Of a stretch of 64,000 nucleotides of DNA, positions 28,635 to 37,894 are shown piece by piece. The notes under the pieces were generated by a model. It had not been told where the DNA came from, did no database searches, and was given only the letters and a program-made list of their open reading frames with translations. Both the position numbers and the translations under genes were made by a program. This stretch comes from Halomonas sp. LR3S48. GTDB taxonomy: Bacteria; Pseudomonadota; Gammaproteobacteria; Pseudomonadales; Halomonadaceae. Position 1 is the stretch's first letter, and each line of letters opens with the position of its first letter. Location of the stretch: the NCBI RefSeq assembly GCF_025725665.1, contig NZ_CP107009.1, positions 1,488,001 through 1,552,000 on the forward strand, read 5' to 3'.

Positions 28635-29042
28635 ATGAACGACCTGTTTCAGCTTCGACGAGCCGGCTGGGGAACGCTCTTGCTGGCGGGATGGCTTGCC
28701 GTGAACGCTCCTGCCGGCGCCGCGTCGGGGGAGCCGCGCCATGCGCCAGCGTCTCCCGCCTGGCAGCCGGTGTTCGAACCCTTGGCCTGGCATCGCGAGC
28801 GCTGGCGGCAGCGCAGGCGGCACGATCCCTCGTTCATCATCGAACTGCCCGGGGTGCTGTTTGACCCGTATCACGGCTGGGAGCACGCACCGCCGTCGCC
28901 AGAGCCGCCAAGGCCGCCATATCTGGCCCCTCGGGAGCGCGGCGAGATGTGGCGCGATGACGTGGTGGGCTCCGGCAGAGGTAGCCGCATCGAAGTGCAC
29001 CCAGAGGGGCGAATCCTGCGCAGCCGGCCACGTGGCGAGTGA
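28635..29042 (+). CDS. Small exported hypothetical protein
   Basis: A 135-residue protein from the ATG at 28635, which has GGAGG nine bases upstream. A hydrophobic segment at about 12-30 (WGTLLLAGWLAVNAPAGAASG) is a likely signal peptide. The mature part is basic, Pro/Arg-rich, with HRERWRQRRRHD and a PPSPEPPRPPYLAP stretch. I do not recognise a family. It lies between the LpxR-like gene and the efflux operon, just upstream of the efflux operator. Confidence 0.55.
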   Translation: MNDLFQLRRAGWGTLLLAGWLAVNAPAGAASGEPRHAPASPAWQPVFEPLAWHRERWRQRRRHDPSFIIELPGVLFDPYHGWEHAPPSPEPPRPPYLAPRERGEMWRDDVVGSGRGSRIEVHPEGRILRSRPRGE

Positions 29043-29061
29043 GCTTTCCGCCCATTCGATT

Positions 29062-29085
29062 TACATCCATACATGCATGAATGTA
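29062..29085 (+). promoter_or_regulatory. AcrR/TtgR-type operator in front of the RND pump genes
   Basis: TACAT (29062-29066) and ATGTA (29081-29085) are arranged as TACAT-N14-ATGTA, the length and half-sites of the operator in front of E. coli acrA. The right half reads GAATGTA, and the same heptamer occurs upstream of the TetR-type gene (35099-35105, minus strand). It overlaps the expected promoter of the pump genes. Confidence 0.6.
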
Positions 29086-29128
29086 AAATTCGTCGACCTT
29101 TGACGTATCAATGGAAACGACGCACATC

Positions 29129-30412
29129 ATGAAAAGAATATCTCGACTCGGTCGGGCCGCCCTGATGGCGCTGGCCGCCGGTCTGTTGCTGGCCGCCTGT
29201 GGCCAGGAGGAGAATCCCCAGGCACAGCAGCAGGCCGCCCCGGGGCGTCAACCGCATCCCGTCGAGGTCGTGGCGATCGAGCGCCAGGATATCGCGCTGG
29301 AGAAATCCTACCCCTCGCTGCTGCGTAGCGACGACGAGGTCACTCTCGTGGCCCGTATCACGGGTACCTTGGAGGAGCGTCACTTCGAGCCCGGCGAGCA
29401 GGTCGAGAAAGGCCAGCGTCTCTTCTCCATCGAGCCCGACGTCTATCAGGCGGCAGTGAATCAGAACGAGGCCAATCTGCAGAGCGCCCAGGCCGAACTC
29501 TCCCGCGCCCAGCGCGATGCCCAGCGCTTCGAACGCCTGCTGAGCCAGAACTCGGTGAGCCAGCAACAGGTCGACCAGGCCCGCGCGGACCTGGGCGTGG
29601 CACGTGCAGCCGTGGCGCAGGCCGAGGCGGCGCTGGCGAGTTCACGCATCGACCTCGAGTACGCCGAGGTCACCGCGCCGGTATCGGGCGTGATCGGCCT
29701 CGCGCAGATCAACGTCGGCAACCTGGTCAGCCCCGGCTCGGTACTGGCGACCATCACGCCGCTGGACCCGCTGGAGGTGCGCTTCCAGTTGCCTCAGCGT
29801 GACGCCCTCGAACTGCGTCAGCAACTGAGGAGCCAGGAAGGTGAATCGATTCGTGCCTCGCTGAACGTTCCCGGTGGCGCTGGCGCGGCCGCTCGAAGCC
29901 TGGAAGGGCAGCTCGATTTCCTGGGCTCGCGGGTGGACGAACGCACCAGTACGGTCCAGGCCAGCGCCACCTTCCCCAACCCCGACACACGGGTGCTGCC
30001 CGGCCAGTTCGCACGCATCAGCCTCGAAGGGCTCAAGCGCTTCGATGTGCTGGCGGTACCCGAGATCGCCGTGTCTCAGGGCCTGATGGGGCCACAGGTG
30101 TTCGTGCTCGATGAAGACGACACGGCGCGCGCCCGTACCGTCGAGCTGGGCGAAGTGGCGGGGCCTTGGCAGATCATCCGTGGCGGCCTGGAACCCGGCG
30201 AGCGGGTGGTGGTGGGCGACCCGGCCGGCATCGAGCCCGGCACACCCATCGACCCACAGCCCTTCGAAGGCAATGCGCGAGCGCTGGTCGAGGAAGTCGA
30301 GCAGGCCGAAGCCGAGGCAGAGGCCGAGGCTGCCGAGGCGATGCAGGAAGGGGAAGCCGCCGAGGCCATGCCGGAGGGGGAAGCCGCTGAAGGCGGCGAG
30401 GACGACGCATGA
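29129..30412 (+). CDS. RND efflux membrane-fusion protein (AcrA/MexA-like lipoprotein)
   Basis: Periplasmic adaptor of a tripartite drug-efflux pump. From the ATG at 29129 the 427-residue product has a lipoprotein signal (LLAAC, lipidated Cys24), a biotinyl-lipoyl domain split around a long coiled-coil hairpin (about 90-165, rich in Gln/Glu/Ala: NQNEANLQSAQAELSRAQ), and beta-barrel domains (LDPLEVRFQLPQRDALEL). The C-terminus is unusual: about 40 residues of Glu/Ala repeats ending EGGEDDA. An upstream in-frame ATG at 29111 is possible. The stop overlaps the start of the pump gene by four bases. No outer-membrane channel gene is nearby. Confidence 0.93.
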   Translation: MKRISRLGRAALMALAAGLLLAACGQEENPQAQQQAAPGRQPHPVEVVAIERQDIALEKSYPSLLRSDDEVTLVARITGTLEERHFEPGEQVEKGQRLFSIEPDVYQAAVNQNEANLQSAQAELSRAQRDAQRFERLLSQNSVSQQQVDQARADLGVARAAVAQAEAALASSRIDLEYAEVTAPVSGVIGLAQINVGNLVSPGSVLATITPLDPLEVRFQLPQRDALELRQQLRSQEGESIRASLNVPGGAGAAARSLEGQLDFLGSRVDERTSTVQASATFPNPDTRVLPGQFARISLEGLKRFDVLAVPEIAVSQGLMGPQVFVLDEDDTARARTVELGEVAGPWQIIRGGLEPGERVVVGDPAGIEPGTPIDPQPFEGNARALVEEVEQAEAEAEAEAAEAMQEGEAAEAMPEGEAAEGGEDDA

Positions 30413-33400
30413 ATTTTTCCAATTTCTTCATCAAGCGGCCGATCTTCGCCACGGTGCTGGCGATCATCCTCACCGTGATGGGGGTGGTCAGCATGCGGGT
30501 GCTGCCCATCGAACAGTACCCCAGCGTGGTGCCCCCCACGGTGTCGGTGCAGGCGCAGTTCCCGGGTGCCGATGCTGAAACCGTGGCGCAGACGGTGGCG
30601 GCGCCGCTGGCCGAGGCGATCAACGGCGTCGAGGACATGCTCTACATGACCTCGACCAGCGCCGACAACGGCTCCATGAGCCTGAACGTGGCGTTCGACA
30701 TCGGCACCGATGGTGACATCAACACCATCAACGTCAACAACCGGGTGCAGGGGGCGCTGTCGCGCCTGCCCGAGGCGGTGCAGGCCCAGGGCGTGACGGT
30801 GGAGCTGCGCTCCAGCTCGATCCTGATGCTGGTGGCGCTGATTTCGCCGCAGGGCGACTACAACAACGTGTTCATGCAGAACTATGCCACGCTGAACATC
30901 CTCGACGAGCTGCGCCAAGTACCGGGTGTGGGCAACGCCGAAGTGCTGGGCGGCGGCGAGTTCGCCATGCGCGTATGGATGGACCCCGACAAGCTGGCGC
31001 AATACGACCTGACTCCCACCGAGGTGGCGAGGGCCATTCGCGCCCAGAATACCGAGGTGCCGGCAGGCAACCTGGCGGCCACGCCGCAGCGCGACCCCCG
31101 TGCCTTCACCTATACCATCACCGCCGGCGGGCGGCTCAACGATGTCGAGGATTTTCGCAACATCTTCCTGCGCACCAACCCCGACGGCTCGGCCCTGCGC
31201 CTGGACGACGTGGCGCGCATCGAGCTGGGGGCCTCCTACTATGGCGTGCAGGCGCGGCTGAACGGCGCCACCATGTCGCCGATCATCATCAACCAGCAGC
31301 CGGGCGCCAATGCACTGGAGACGGCGCGGGCAGTGCAGGCGACCATGGCCGATCTGGAAGCGCGTTTCCCTCCCGGGCTCGAATACGTGGTGCCCTACGA
31401 CACCACGCTGTTCATCGGCGCTTCGGTGGATACCGTGACCCACGTCTTCATCGAGGCGTTCCTGATCGTCGGCGTGATCCTGTTCATCTTCCTGCAGAAC
31501 TGGCGCTTCACGGTGATTGCCATGTCGGTGGTGCCGGTCTCGGTACTGGCCACCTTCGCCGGCTTCTTCGTGTTCGGCTTCTCGATCAACCTGTTGACGC
31601 TGTTCGCCCTGGTTCTCTCCATCGGCATCGTGGTCGACGATGCCATCCTGGTGGTGGAAAACGTCGAGCGCGTGCTCAGCGAGGACGACGAGATCACGGT
31701 GACCCAGGCCACCATCCGCGCCATGCGCGAGGTGGGCGGTCCGGTCATCGCCACCTCGTTGATCATGGCGGCGGTGTTTGTGCCGGTGGCTTTCCTGGGG
31801 GGCTTCACCGGACAGATCTATCAGCAGTTCGCCATTACGGTCGCCGTCTCGGTGGCTTTCTCGGCGCTGATGGCGTTGACCTTCACCCCGGCGCTCTCGG
31901 CGATCTTCATCAAGCACAAGCCGAAGGGCGTGGGGCAGTCGAAGCTGATGCGGGCGCTCAACACACCACTGCGGCTGTTCGACCGCCTGTTTGCCGGCGT
32001 TACCGCCGCCTACATGTGGACGGTCAAGGTGCTGGTGCGCTTCTGGGGGCTGGCATTGCTGCTGACGGGGCTGATCATCGGCGCCTCCTGGTGGCTCTAC
32101 CAGATCGCCCCCTCGACCCTGGTGCCCGAGACCGACCAGGGCATCGTGCTGGCCAGCGTCCAGCTGCCCGACTCCGCCTCCCTGGCACGCACCCAGAGTT
32201 ACATGGATGAGCTCAGTTCGCGCATCGAGGAGATACCCGGGGTGCGATACTCCACCGCCGTGGCCGGCTACGACATCCTCTCGAGCTCGGTCAACACCGC
32301 GCGGGGGATCATGTTCATCAACATGGAACCCTGGGACGAACGCGAGCTGACCGCTTCCGAGTTGGTGGGGCAGGTGATGCAACTGGGGGCCCAGATTCCC
32401 GGCGGCTCGGCCATGGCCTTCAACGTGCCGCCGATCATGGGGCTCTCCACCACGGGGGGCTTCGAAGGCTACCTCCAGTCCTTCGAAGGCGCCTCTCCGC
32501 AGGAGCTGTTCCAGGCCTCGGTACAGGTGATGCAGGCGGCCAATCAGCACCCGGCCCTGCAGCGGGTATTCACCACCTTCAACGTCAACGTGCCGGGCTA
32601 TCGTGCCGAGATCGACCAGCAGAAGGCGCTGAGCTACGGTGTGGCGCTGGAGGACTTGAACGCGACCCTGTCGAATACCTTCGGCAACGGCTTCGTCAAT
32701 TTCTTCAGCTATCAGAACCGCAACTTCCAGGTCTATCTGCAGAACGAGGATGAGTTTCGCAGGCTCCCTGACGATGTCAGCAGCGTCTACGTACGTGGTG
32801 GCGATGGCGAGCGGATTCCGCTTTCGGAGTTCGTCACGCTGGAACGCCAGGCCAAGCCGGCGGTGGTATCGCGCTTCGGTGTCTACCTGGGGGCGCAGTT
32901 CCAGGGCAGCCCCGCACCGGGCTACAGCTCCGGCCAGGCCATTGCCGCCATGGAGGAGATCGTCGAGGAGATCCTCGGCGGTGGCTGGGGCATGGGCTGG
33001 ACCGGCACTGCCTATCAGGAGAGCCAGCTCGGCAATACCGCCACGCTGGCCATCGTCTTTGGCATCCTGATGGTGTTCCTGATCCTGGCGGCGCAGTACG
33101 AGAGCTGGTCGCTGCCGCTCGCAGTGCTCACGGCGACACCCTTTGCCTTCCTCGGCGGTATCGGCGGTATCGTGCTGCGCGGGCTCGACACCAGCGTCTA
33201 CGTGGAGATCGGCATGCTCGTGGTGGTGGGGCTGGCGGCGAAGAACGCGATCCTGATCGTCGAGTTCGCCGAGCTGCAGCGCAAGGAGCAGGGCAAGTCG
33301 ATCCACGAAGCGGCCATCACGGCGGCGGAGCTGCGCTTCCGGCCGATCGTGATGACCTCGCTGGCGTTCATCTTCGGTACGCTGCCGCTGGCGCTCGCCA

Positions 33401-33579
33401 GCGGGGCGAGCGACGTCAGCAGCCACCACATCGGTACCACCGTGGCGGTGGGCATGGCCTCGGTGGCAGTGCTCGGCAGTCTCTTCGTGCCGAGCTTCTA
33501 CGCCGTGATCGCCCGCACCTCCGACTGGCTTCGCTACCAACTGCGAGGTCGGCACGAGGCCGCGAACGAGCACACCTGA
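30409..33579 (+). CDS. RND multidrug efflux pump, HAE-1 family (AcrB/MexB-like)
   Basis: A 1056-residue inner-membrane pump driven by proton motive force. It begins MNFSNFFIKRPIFATVLAII as in AcrB-type pumps, has twelve membrane segments in two halves with two large periplasmic loops, and the proton-relay region in the fourth segment with GIVVDDAILVVENVER (two Asp). FMNMEPWDER-like and LPDSASL segments match the drug-binding porter domains. It forms an ATGA overlap with the adaptor gene. A strong terminator follows at 33610. The nearest likely repressor is the TetR protein encoded at 34414. Substrates are unknown but the class handles antibiotics, solvents and dyes. Confidence 0.95.
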   Translation: MNFSNFFIKRPIFATVLAIILTVMGVVSMRVLPIEQYPSVVPPTVSVQAQFPGADAETVAQTVAAPLAEAINGVEDMLYMTSTSADNGSMSLNVAFDIGTDGDINTINVNNRVQGALSRLPEAVQAQGVTVELRSSSILMLVALISPQGDYNNVFMQNYATLNILDELRQVPGVGNAEVLGGGEFAMRVWMDPDKLAQYDLTPTEVARAIRAQNTEVPAGNLAATPQRDPRAFTYTITAGGRLNDVEDFRNIFLRTNPDGSALRLDDVARIELGASYYGVQARLNGATMSPIIINQQPGANALETARAVQATMADLEARFPPGLEYVVPYDTTLFIGASVDTVTHVFIEAFLIVGVILFIFLQNWRFTVIAMSVVPVSVLATFAGFFVFGFSINLLTLFALVLSIGIVVDDAILVVENVERVLSEDDEITVTQATIRAMREVGGPVIATSLIMAAVFVPVAFLGGFTGQIYQQFAITVAVSVAFSALMALTFTPALSAIFIKHKPKGVGQSKLMRALNTPLRLFDRLFAGVTAAYMWTVKVLVRFWGLALLLTGLIIGASWWLYQIAPSTLVPETDQGIVLASVQLPDSASLARTQSYMDELSSRIEEIPGVRYSTAVAGYDILSSSVNTARGIMFINMEPWDERELTASELVGQVMQLGAQIPGGSAMAFNVPPIMGLSTTGGFEGYLQSFEGASPQELFQASVQVMQAANQHPALQRVFTTFNVNVPGYRAEIDQQKALSYGVALEDLNATLSNTFGNGFVNFFSYQNRNFQVYLQNEDEFRRLPDDVSSVYVRGGDGERIPLSEFVTLERQAKPAVVSRFGVYLGAQFQGSPAPGYSSGQAIAAMEEIVEEILGGGWGMGWTGTAYQESQLGNTATLAIVFGILMVFLILAAQYESWSLPLAVLTATPFAFLGGIGGIVLRGLDTSVYVEIGMLVVVGLAAKNAILIVEFAELQRKEQGKSIHEAAITAAELRFRPIVMTSLAFIFGTLPLALASGASDVSSHHIGTTVAVGMASVAVLGSLFVPSFYAVIARTSDWLRYQLRGRHEAANEHT

Positions 33580-33609
33580 GCGACAGGCAATCGCACTGCG
33601 CGAGCACAG

Positions 33610-33637
33610 GGCGCCACCGGAAGGTGGCGCCTTTTTT
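33610..33637 (+). terminator. Strong Rho-independent terminator after the RND genes
   Basis: GGCGCCACC (33610-33618) and GGTGGCGCC (33623-33631) form a nine-bp stem with a GGAA tetraloop, followed by six T. Confidence 0.95.
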
Positions 33638-33717
33638 CGTGATCCGGAGCGTGCCCTGCCCAGAGCGGTTTGGACTAGGCTGAAAGTGAGTCGAGCGATA
33701 ACCGCGAGGAGGCTGCC

Positions 33718-34410
33718 ATGGAAGCGCTGCGTCAGATTGCCCTGAGTTTTCCCGTCGTCGTCTTCAGCGCCCTGTTGCCGCTGGTGCTGCTCTACTGGCT
33801 GTTGGTGTTGCTGCGCCTGGCGCCGCTGGAGCTGTTCGCGCGCGACAGCCTCAAGGGAGATCATCTGGCCAGCACCATGGTGGCGCTGGGCTTCGTCGGC
33901 GTACCGGTTTCCTTTGCCCTCAGCGTGCTGCTGGGGCTGGCTGGTGGCATCACCGTGGCGATCGAGCTGGCCGTGCTGCGTTGGTTGCCGCTGGGGCTGT
34001 TCCGCATTCCCGTGGGCGTGGCGGTGCTATGGGTGGCCTTCGTGCTCGCCTCGCCCTTGGCGGCTAGCCTGTGTCATGCACTGCAGCGCCGCTTCCATCG
34101 GTTGGCACGGTCGCAGCCGCGCTGCCTGCTGGGGGAGGTCGTCCAGGTGCAAGCCGCACCCGACTCGCAAGGCTGGACCACGGCCACGTTGGTCGACGAC
34201 CCCGCGTGCGAAGTGCGCCTGCACGGCAAGGCCGGTGACCTGCCCCGACCAGGGGAGCGTCGGGTACTGGTCAAGTTCGTGGAGGAGGAGGGCGCCTACC
34301 GCAGCGTGGCTGAAAGCCGGTACTGCGAATCACGTGTGCACCTGAGGCGGCTGCGTCTCGCCCATGGCCGTGGCGGGGCGAACCATGGAGGCGCCGAGGC
34401 GCCACTTTAA
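33718..34410 (+). CDS. Membrane protein with C-terminal OB-like domain (YqiJ/NfeD-like, uncertain)
   Basis: A 230-residue protein with about four hydrophobic segments in the first 120 residues (for example VVVFSALLPLVLLYWLLVLL and VGVAVLWVAFVLASPLAASL), then a soluble domain starting near residue 138 (LLGEVVQVQAAPDSQGWTTA ... RVLVKFVEEEGAYRSV) that looks like the small OB-fold of NfeD or YqiJ proteins. YqiJ usually neighbours a flotillin (YqiK), which is absent here. GGAGG lies before the ATG. It lies between the efflux operon and the TetR gene, but nothing in the sequence ties it to efflux. The family assignment is a guess from layout. Confidence 0.6.
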   Translation: MEALRQIALSFPVVVFSALLPLVLLYWLLVLLRLAPLELFARDSLKGDHLASTMVALGFVGVPVSFALSVLLGLAGGITVAIELAVLRWLPLGLFRIPVGVAVLWVAFVLASPLAASLCHALQRRFHRLARSQPRCLLGEVVQVQAAPDSQGWTTATLVDDPACEVRLHGKAGDLPRPGERRVLVKFVEEEGAYRSVAESRYCESRVHLRRLRLAHGRGGANHGGAEAPL

Positions 34411-34413
34411 CGT

Positions 34414-35031
34414 TCAGCCCTTGGCTCGTAGCAGTTCCAACTGGGCCTCGACGAGCTGCGTACCGCGTTCGCACAACGAGAACTGGTCATGGTTGCGCAG
34501 CCAATCATGAAACAGGCCGCCGAGAATGGCCTGCAGCAACCTGGCGGCCACTTCCGGGGTAACGTCCTCGCGTAGGTGGCCCATTCGGGCGGCACTGGAG
34601 AAATAGCCGAGCAGGGCGCCACAGGCCTCCTCGGCCATCTCGTTTTGCATCGCCAAGGGGTCGATCTCGGCAAAGGTCTCGCAATGGTGGATCAGGATGG
34701 CATGCACGCGTCGGTAGCGCGGCTGCTCGAGGCGGGCGAAGCCGCTCTGGCAGGCTCGGCGGATGGCCTCCAGTGGCTTGTTGGCGAGTTCCGGGTCGCC
34801 GATCTCCTCGACCAATTCCTCGAACGGCATGCGCACCCGTTGCAGCATGGCTCGGAACAGATCGGCCTTGTCCTTGAAGTGCCAATAGACGGCACCGCGT
34901 GTCATGCCGGCCTCACGAGCGATCTGTTCCAACGAGGTACGCGCCACGCCACGTTCGAGGAAGACAGCCTCGGCGGCATCGAGCAGGGCTTCGCGTGTGG
35001 CGGCGGCTTCTGCCTTGGTACGTCGGGCCAT
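34414..35031 (-). CDS. TetR-family repressor (AcrR/TtgR-like)
   Basis: A 205-residue repressor starting MARRTKAEAAATREALLDAA. The N-terminal helix-turn-helix is TSLEQIAREAGMTRGAVYWHFKDKADLF (two overlapping pieces, about residues 33-60), which is typical of the AcrR/TtgR efflux regulators; the rest is the all-helical ligand domain. The frame extends to 35076, but the ATG at 35031 gives the usual family start. A site with the GAATGTA heptamer shared with the efflux operator lies upstream at 35099, so it probably represses both itself and the pump genes, although the two are separated by 1 kb and face each other. Confidence 0.9.
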   Translation of the reverse strand: MARRTKAEAAATREALLDAAEAVFLERGVARTSLEQIAREAGMTRGAVYWHFKDKADLFRAMLQRVRMPFEELVEEIGDPELANKPLEAIRRACQSGFARLEQPRYRRVHAILIHHCETFAEIDPLAMQNEMAEEACGALLGYFSSAARMGHLREDVTPEVAARLLQAILGGLFHDWLRNHDQFSLCERGTQLVEAQLELLRAKG

Positions 35032-35098
35032 GGTGGGGCGCTTCTCCTCGGTACGGTACTGCAATGTTTTTGTCATTCTACCCCAAGGATGACACGCT

Positions 35099-35117
35099 TA
35101 CATTCGTATATGTATGT
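35099..35117 (-). promoter_or_regulatory. AcrR-type operator upstream of the TetR gene
   Basis: The stretch holds TACAT and ATGTATGT elements; read on the minus strand it contains ACATACAT and the GAATGTA heptamer also present in the operator at 29062. It lies 68 bases before the TetR start and 98 before the divergent gene at 35215, so it may control both. Confidence 0.5.
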
Positions 35118-35214
35118 CATGCTTCTCGGTATGACGCCACCTAAGCCTGTCTCTCGTATTCCACGCAGTGGCCCTGTATAACGGATCGAACACTGTTCTG
35201 CTTCGGAAAAGGTC

Positions 35215-36246
35215 ATGCCCCGCGCATCTTTTGAGCTCAACGGCGCCAAGATCAAGCCCGGTAGCCGCCTTCAGGTCGACGTGCCGGTGGCGCGACTCTA
35301 CACCCATGCACCGCTGCATATTCCCGTCGAAGTGGTGCACGGCCGCCGCCAGGGGCCGGTCATGCTGGTATGTGGCGGCATTCATGGCGATGAGATCAAC
35401 AGCGTGGAGATCGTGCGTCGGCTGATGCGCTCGAAGCAGATCCAGGGGCTGAATGGCACCCTGATCGCCGTACCCATCGTCAACGTCTTCGGTTTCATGC
35501 AGCACAGCCGCTACCTGCCGGACCGGCGCGACCTCAACCGCTGCTTTCCCGGTAGCGAGTCGGGCTCGCTGGGAGCCCGGGTGGCAGCGCTTTTTCGTGA
35601 GCAGATCGTCGATCACGCCACGCACATCATCGACCTGCATACCGGCGCCATCCACCGCACCAACCTGCCGCAGATCCGCGCCCAGCTCAGCCCCGACAGC
35701 GAGACCGAGCGCATGGCCAACGCTTTCGGCGCGCCGGTGATCCTCAACGCCGAACTGCGCGAGGGTAGCCTGCGCCACTACGCGCAGACGCGGGGTATTC
35801 CGGTATTGACCTATGAGGCCGGTGAGGCGCTGCGCTTCGACGAGTGGGCAATCACGCCGGGGGTGCGCGGTGTGCTGCGAGTCATGCGACGGTTGGGCAT
35901 GCTGGCGGGTGAGCATCGCCGCCGGCCGCCGCCGGCGGCGGAGCTGGCCAACGGTTCGAGCTGGGCGCGGGCGCCCATCGACGGCATCCTGCGGCCCAAG
36001 GTGCGCCTCGGTGCGCGAGTGACCAAGGGCGATGTGCTGGGCAAGGTGGCCGACCCCTTCGGCAATGCCGAGGCCTGCGTCAAGGCCATGGCCGATGGCA
36101 TCGTGATCGGCATGAGCCGGTTGCCGCTGGCCAACGAGGGTGAGGCGCTGTTCCATATCGCCCGCTTCGATGCCATCGAAGAGGCCGAGAGCGCCATCGA
36201 GGACTTCCACTCAAGCCTCGAGCCGCCGCCCGACCCGCTCTATTGA
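35215..36246 (+). CDS. Succinylglutamate desuccinylase/aspartoacylase family protein
   Basis: A 343-residue zinc-dependent amidohydrolase-type protein. The zinc-binding motif GGIHGDEINSVE (about 60-71) and the later His in IIDLHTGAIHRTNLPQ (about 140-155) are visible, and DRRDLNRCFPGSE is a family substrate-binding segment. The C-terminal part has a lipoyl-like barrel (ILRPKVRLGARVTKGDVLG). The true substrate of this branch is not known; the AstE/AspA names come from distant relatives. In many genomes it stands beside rimK, which is absent here. The gene is divergent from the TetR gene and shares its operator region. Confidence 0.85.
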   Translation: MPRASFELNGAKIKPGSRLQVDVPVARLYTHAPLHIPVEVVHGRRQGPVMLVCGGIHGDEINSVEIVRRLMRSKQIQGLNGTLIAVPIVNVFGFMQHSRYLPDRRDLNRCFPGSESGSLGARVAALFREQIVDHATHIIDLHTGAIHRTNLPQIRAQLSPDSETERMANAFGAPVILNAELREGSLRHYAQTRGIPVLTYEAGEALRFDEWAITPGVRGVLRVMRRLGMLAGEHRRRPPPAAELANGSSWARAPIDGILRPKVRLGARVTKGDVLGKVADPFGNAEACVKAMADGIVIGMSRLPLANEGEALFHIARFDAIEEAESAIEDFHSSLEPPPDPLY

Positions 36247-37284
36247 TCACGCCTCGGCGAGGCGAGGCTCGGTTTCGTATTCGTTCTTTTCCGGCACCAG
36301 GCTCAGGGCATCGTCGAACACTCGCAGGCAGGCGCCGTCGAGGTGGCCGTTCTCCGACAGATGGCGACGGAAGCGGCGCCCGCCCGGCTGGCCCTGGAAC
36401 AGACCCAGCAGGTGACGGGTGACATGGTTGAGCTTGGCACCTTCCTCGAGCCGCCGGGCGATGTAGGGGCGGAAGGCGCGAGCGGCCGCATGGCGGCTCA
36501 CGGCCGGCCCGGGTTCGCCGTAGAGCGCCTGATCGACTGCGGCCAGCAGCCAAGGGTTCTGATAGGCCTCGCGGCCGACCATCACGCTGTCCACGCGGCT
36601 TAGCTGCTCGCGGCATTCGTCCAGCGTCTTGATACCGCCATTGATGCCGATGTGCAGTTCCGGCCGGCTGGCCTTGAGGCGATGCACCCGCGGGTAGTTG
36701 AGCGGCGGGATGTCGCGGTTCTCCTTGGGCGAAAGCCCCTGCAGCCACGCCTTGCGCGCATGCACGATGAACGTCTCGCAGCCGGCATCCGCCACCTGGG
36801 CGATGAAGCGCTCCAGGTCGGCGTCCTCGTCCTGATCGTCGATGCCGATGCGACACTTAACTGTCACCGGAATGCTCACCGCCTCGCGCATGGCGCGCAC
36901 CGCCGCTGCGACCTTCTCGGGGTGGCCCATCAGGCAGGCGCCGATCATATTGTTCTGCACGCGGTCGCTGGGGCAGCCAACGTTGAGGTTCACCTCGTCA
37001 TAACCCCACGCCTCGGCGATCGCCGCGCACTCCGCCAGCTCGCTGGGGTCGCTGCCGCCTAGCTGCAGCGCCAGTGGATGCTCGACCTCGTCGTAGCCGA
37101 GGAAACGCTCGCGTGGGCTGCCGTGCAGGATCGCGCCGGTCGTCACCATCTCGGTATACAGCAGCGCCTGGCGGGTCAGGGTGCGGGCGAACGCTCTTTG
37201 ATCCCTGGTAGTCCAGTCCATCATCGGTGCCACAGAAAACCGGCGCGCCCGTGCCAGCGGGTCGTTTCCAGTCGTATTGCTCAT
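36247..37284 (-). CDS. dusA: tRNA-dihydrouridine(20/20a) synthase DusA
   Basis: FMN enzyme that reduces uridine to dihydrouridine at position 20/20a of tRNA with NADPH. The 345-residue product has the family core FSVAPMMDWTTRDQRAFAR (about 16-34), the catalytic Cys in LNVGCPSDRVQ, the HARKAWLQGLSPKENR segment specific to DusA, and the flavin-binding GINGGIKTLDEC. Its stop lies directly after the convergent gene at 35215-36246. A weak inverted repeat GTAAC-N6-GTTAC (37363-37378) lies upstream in the spacer. Confidence 0.95.
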   Translation of the reverse strand: MSNTTGNDPLARARRFSVAPMMDWTTRDQRAFARTLTRQALLYTEMVTTGAILHGSPRERFLGYDEVEHPLALQLGGSDPSELAECAAIAEAWGYDEVNLNVGCPSDRVQNNMIGACLMGHPEKVAAAVRAMREAVSIPVTVKCRIGIDDQDEDADLERFIAQVADAGCETFIVHARKAWLQGLSPKENRDIPPLNYPRVHRLKASRPELHIGINGGIKTLDECREQLSRVDSVMVGREAYQNPWLLAAVDQALYGEPGPAVSRHAAARAFRPYIARRLEEGAKLNHVTRHLLGLFQGQPGGRRFRRHLSENGHLDGACLRVFDDALSLVPEKNEYETEPRLAEA

Positions 37285-37582
37285 CTATGGCCTCCAGGGT
37301 GTCACCGACATTACCGTTGCTCCGCCTCATATCGCCGTTCGAACTCCTGCGGTACCATCAACGTAACGAAGCGGTTACAGCTCGCCAAACGCGACGCCGT
37401 GATCGCGCATCGTCGAGCGGCAGGGAGCAGGGAATGAGATGGCCGGCCATTGTACGCAAGAAGGAGCGGCGCGCCCAGAGTAAGAGGTGCAGCACCAAGG
37501 CCAGGGCAGTGGGCGGTGAGATGAGCCGCGAGCCGAGCCGACAACGATGAGGAGGTGGGCTGATCAACCTCGCCCGACAGCG
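37285..37582. other. Spacer between dusA and a small hypothetical gene
   Basis: About 300 bases. It should carry the dusA promoter. I see only the short GTAAC-N6-GTTAC inverted repeat at 37363-37378. The open frames here are short, overlap one another and lack a ribosome site, so I see no gene. Confidence 0.5.
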
Positions 37583-37780
37583 CTACTTCCTCTTTCGCAT
37601 GAATGGAAACACCTTGCCCATGGCATCCGCGAGCACCTGGTCGAGCGGTTTGTGGTCCAGGCTGATAGCGGCTCGCGCGGCGGTATAGGTCCCTTTGTAC
37701 TCACGTGCGATTTCGCGATCGGTCATGCTGTCGGGTAGCTGCTCATTCTTCCGGATTGCGTCGATGACGGCCTTGTCCAT
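37583..37780 (-). CDS. Small hypothetical protein
   Basis: A 65-residue protein starting MDKAVIDAIRKNEQLP and ending PFMRKRK. An excellent AAGGAGG ribosome site lies five bases before the ATG at 37780, which is why the longer frame opening at 37888 is rejected. The sequence is hydrophilic with a predicted helix (REIAREYKGTYTAARAAISL). I do not recognise a family. It is followed on the same strand side by a Pmp3-type gene upstream, but they may be separate units. Confidence 0.7.
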   Translation of the reverse strand: MDKAVIDAIRKNEQLPDSMTDREIAREYKGTYTAARAAISLDHKPLDQVLADAMGKVFPFMRKRK

Positions 37781-37894
37781 ATGGCCCTCCTTCGAAGTCA
37801 TGCTGTCGGGCCTGGGCAGATCGCCAAGCCACCGCGCAGTTCGTAGCGCTTCACGGGCGGCGTGACGATAGCCATAGGCGACGTCCATGAACGG

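Noticed and set aside
30076-33864. 1262-codon open frame opposite the RND pump gene
   Set aside because: It is an antisense shadow of a GC-rich gene: His/Arg/Gly-rich, without recognisable domains, while the sense strand encodes a complete AcrB-type pump.
35098-36210. 370-codon minus-strand frame opposite the aspartoacylase-like gene
   Set aside because: Antisense shadow; the plus-strand protein has the family zinc motifs.
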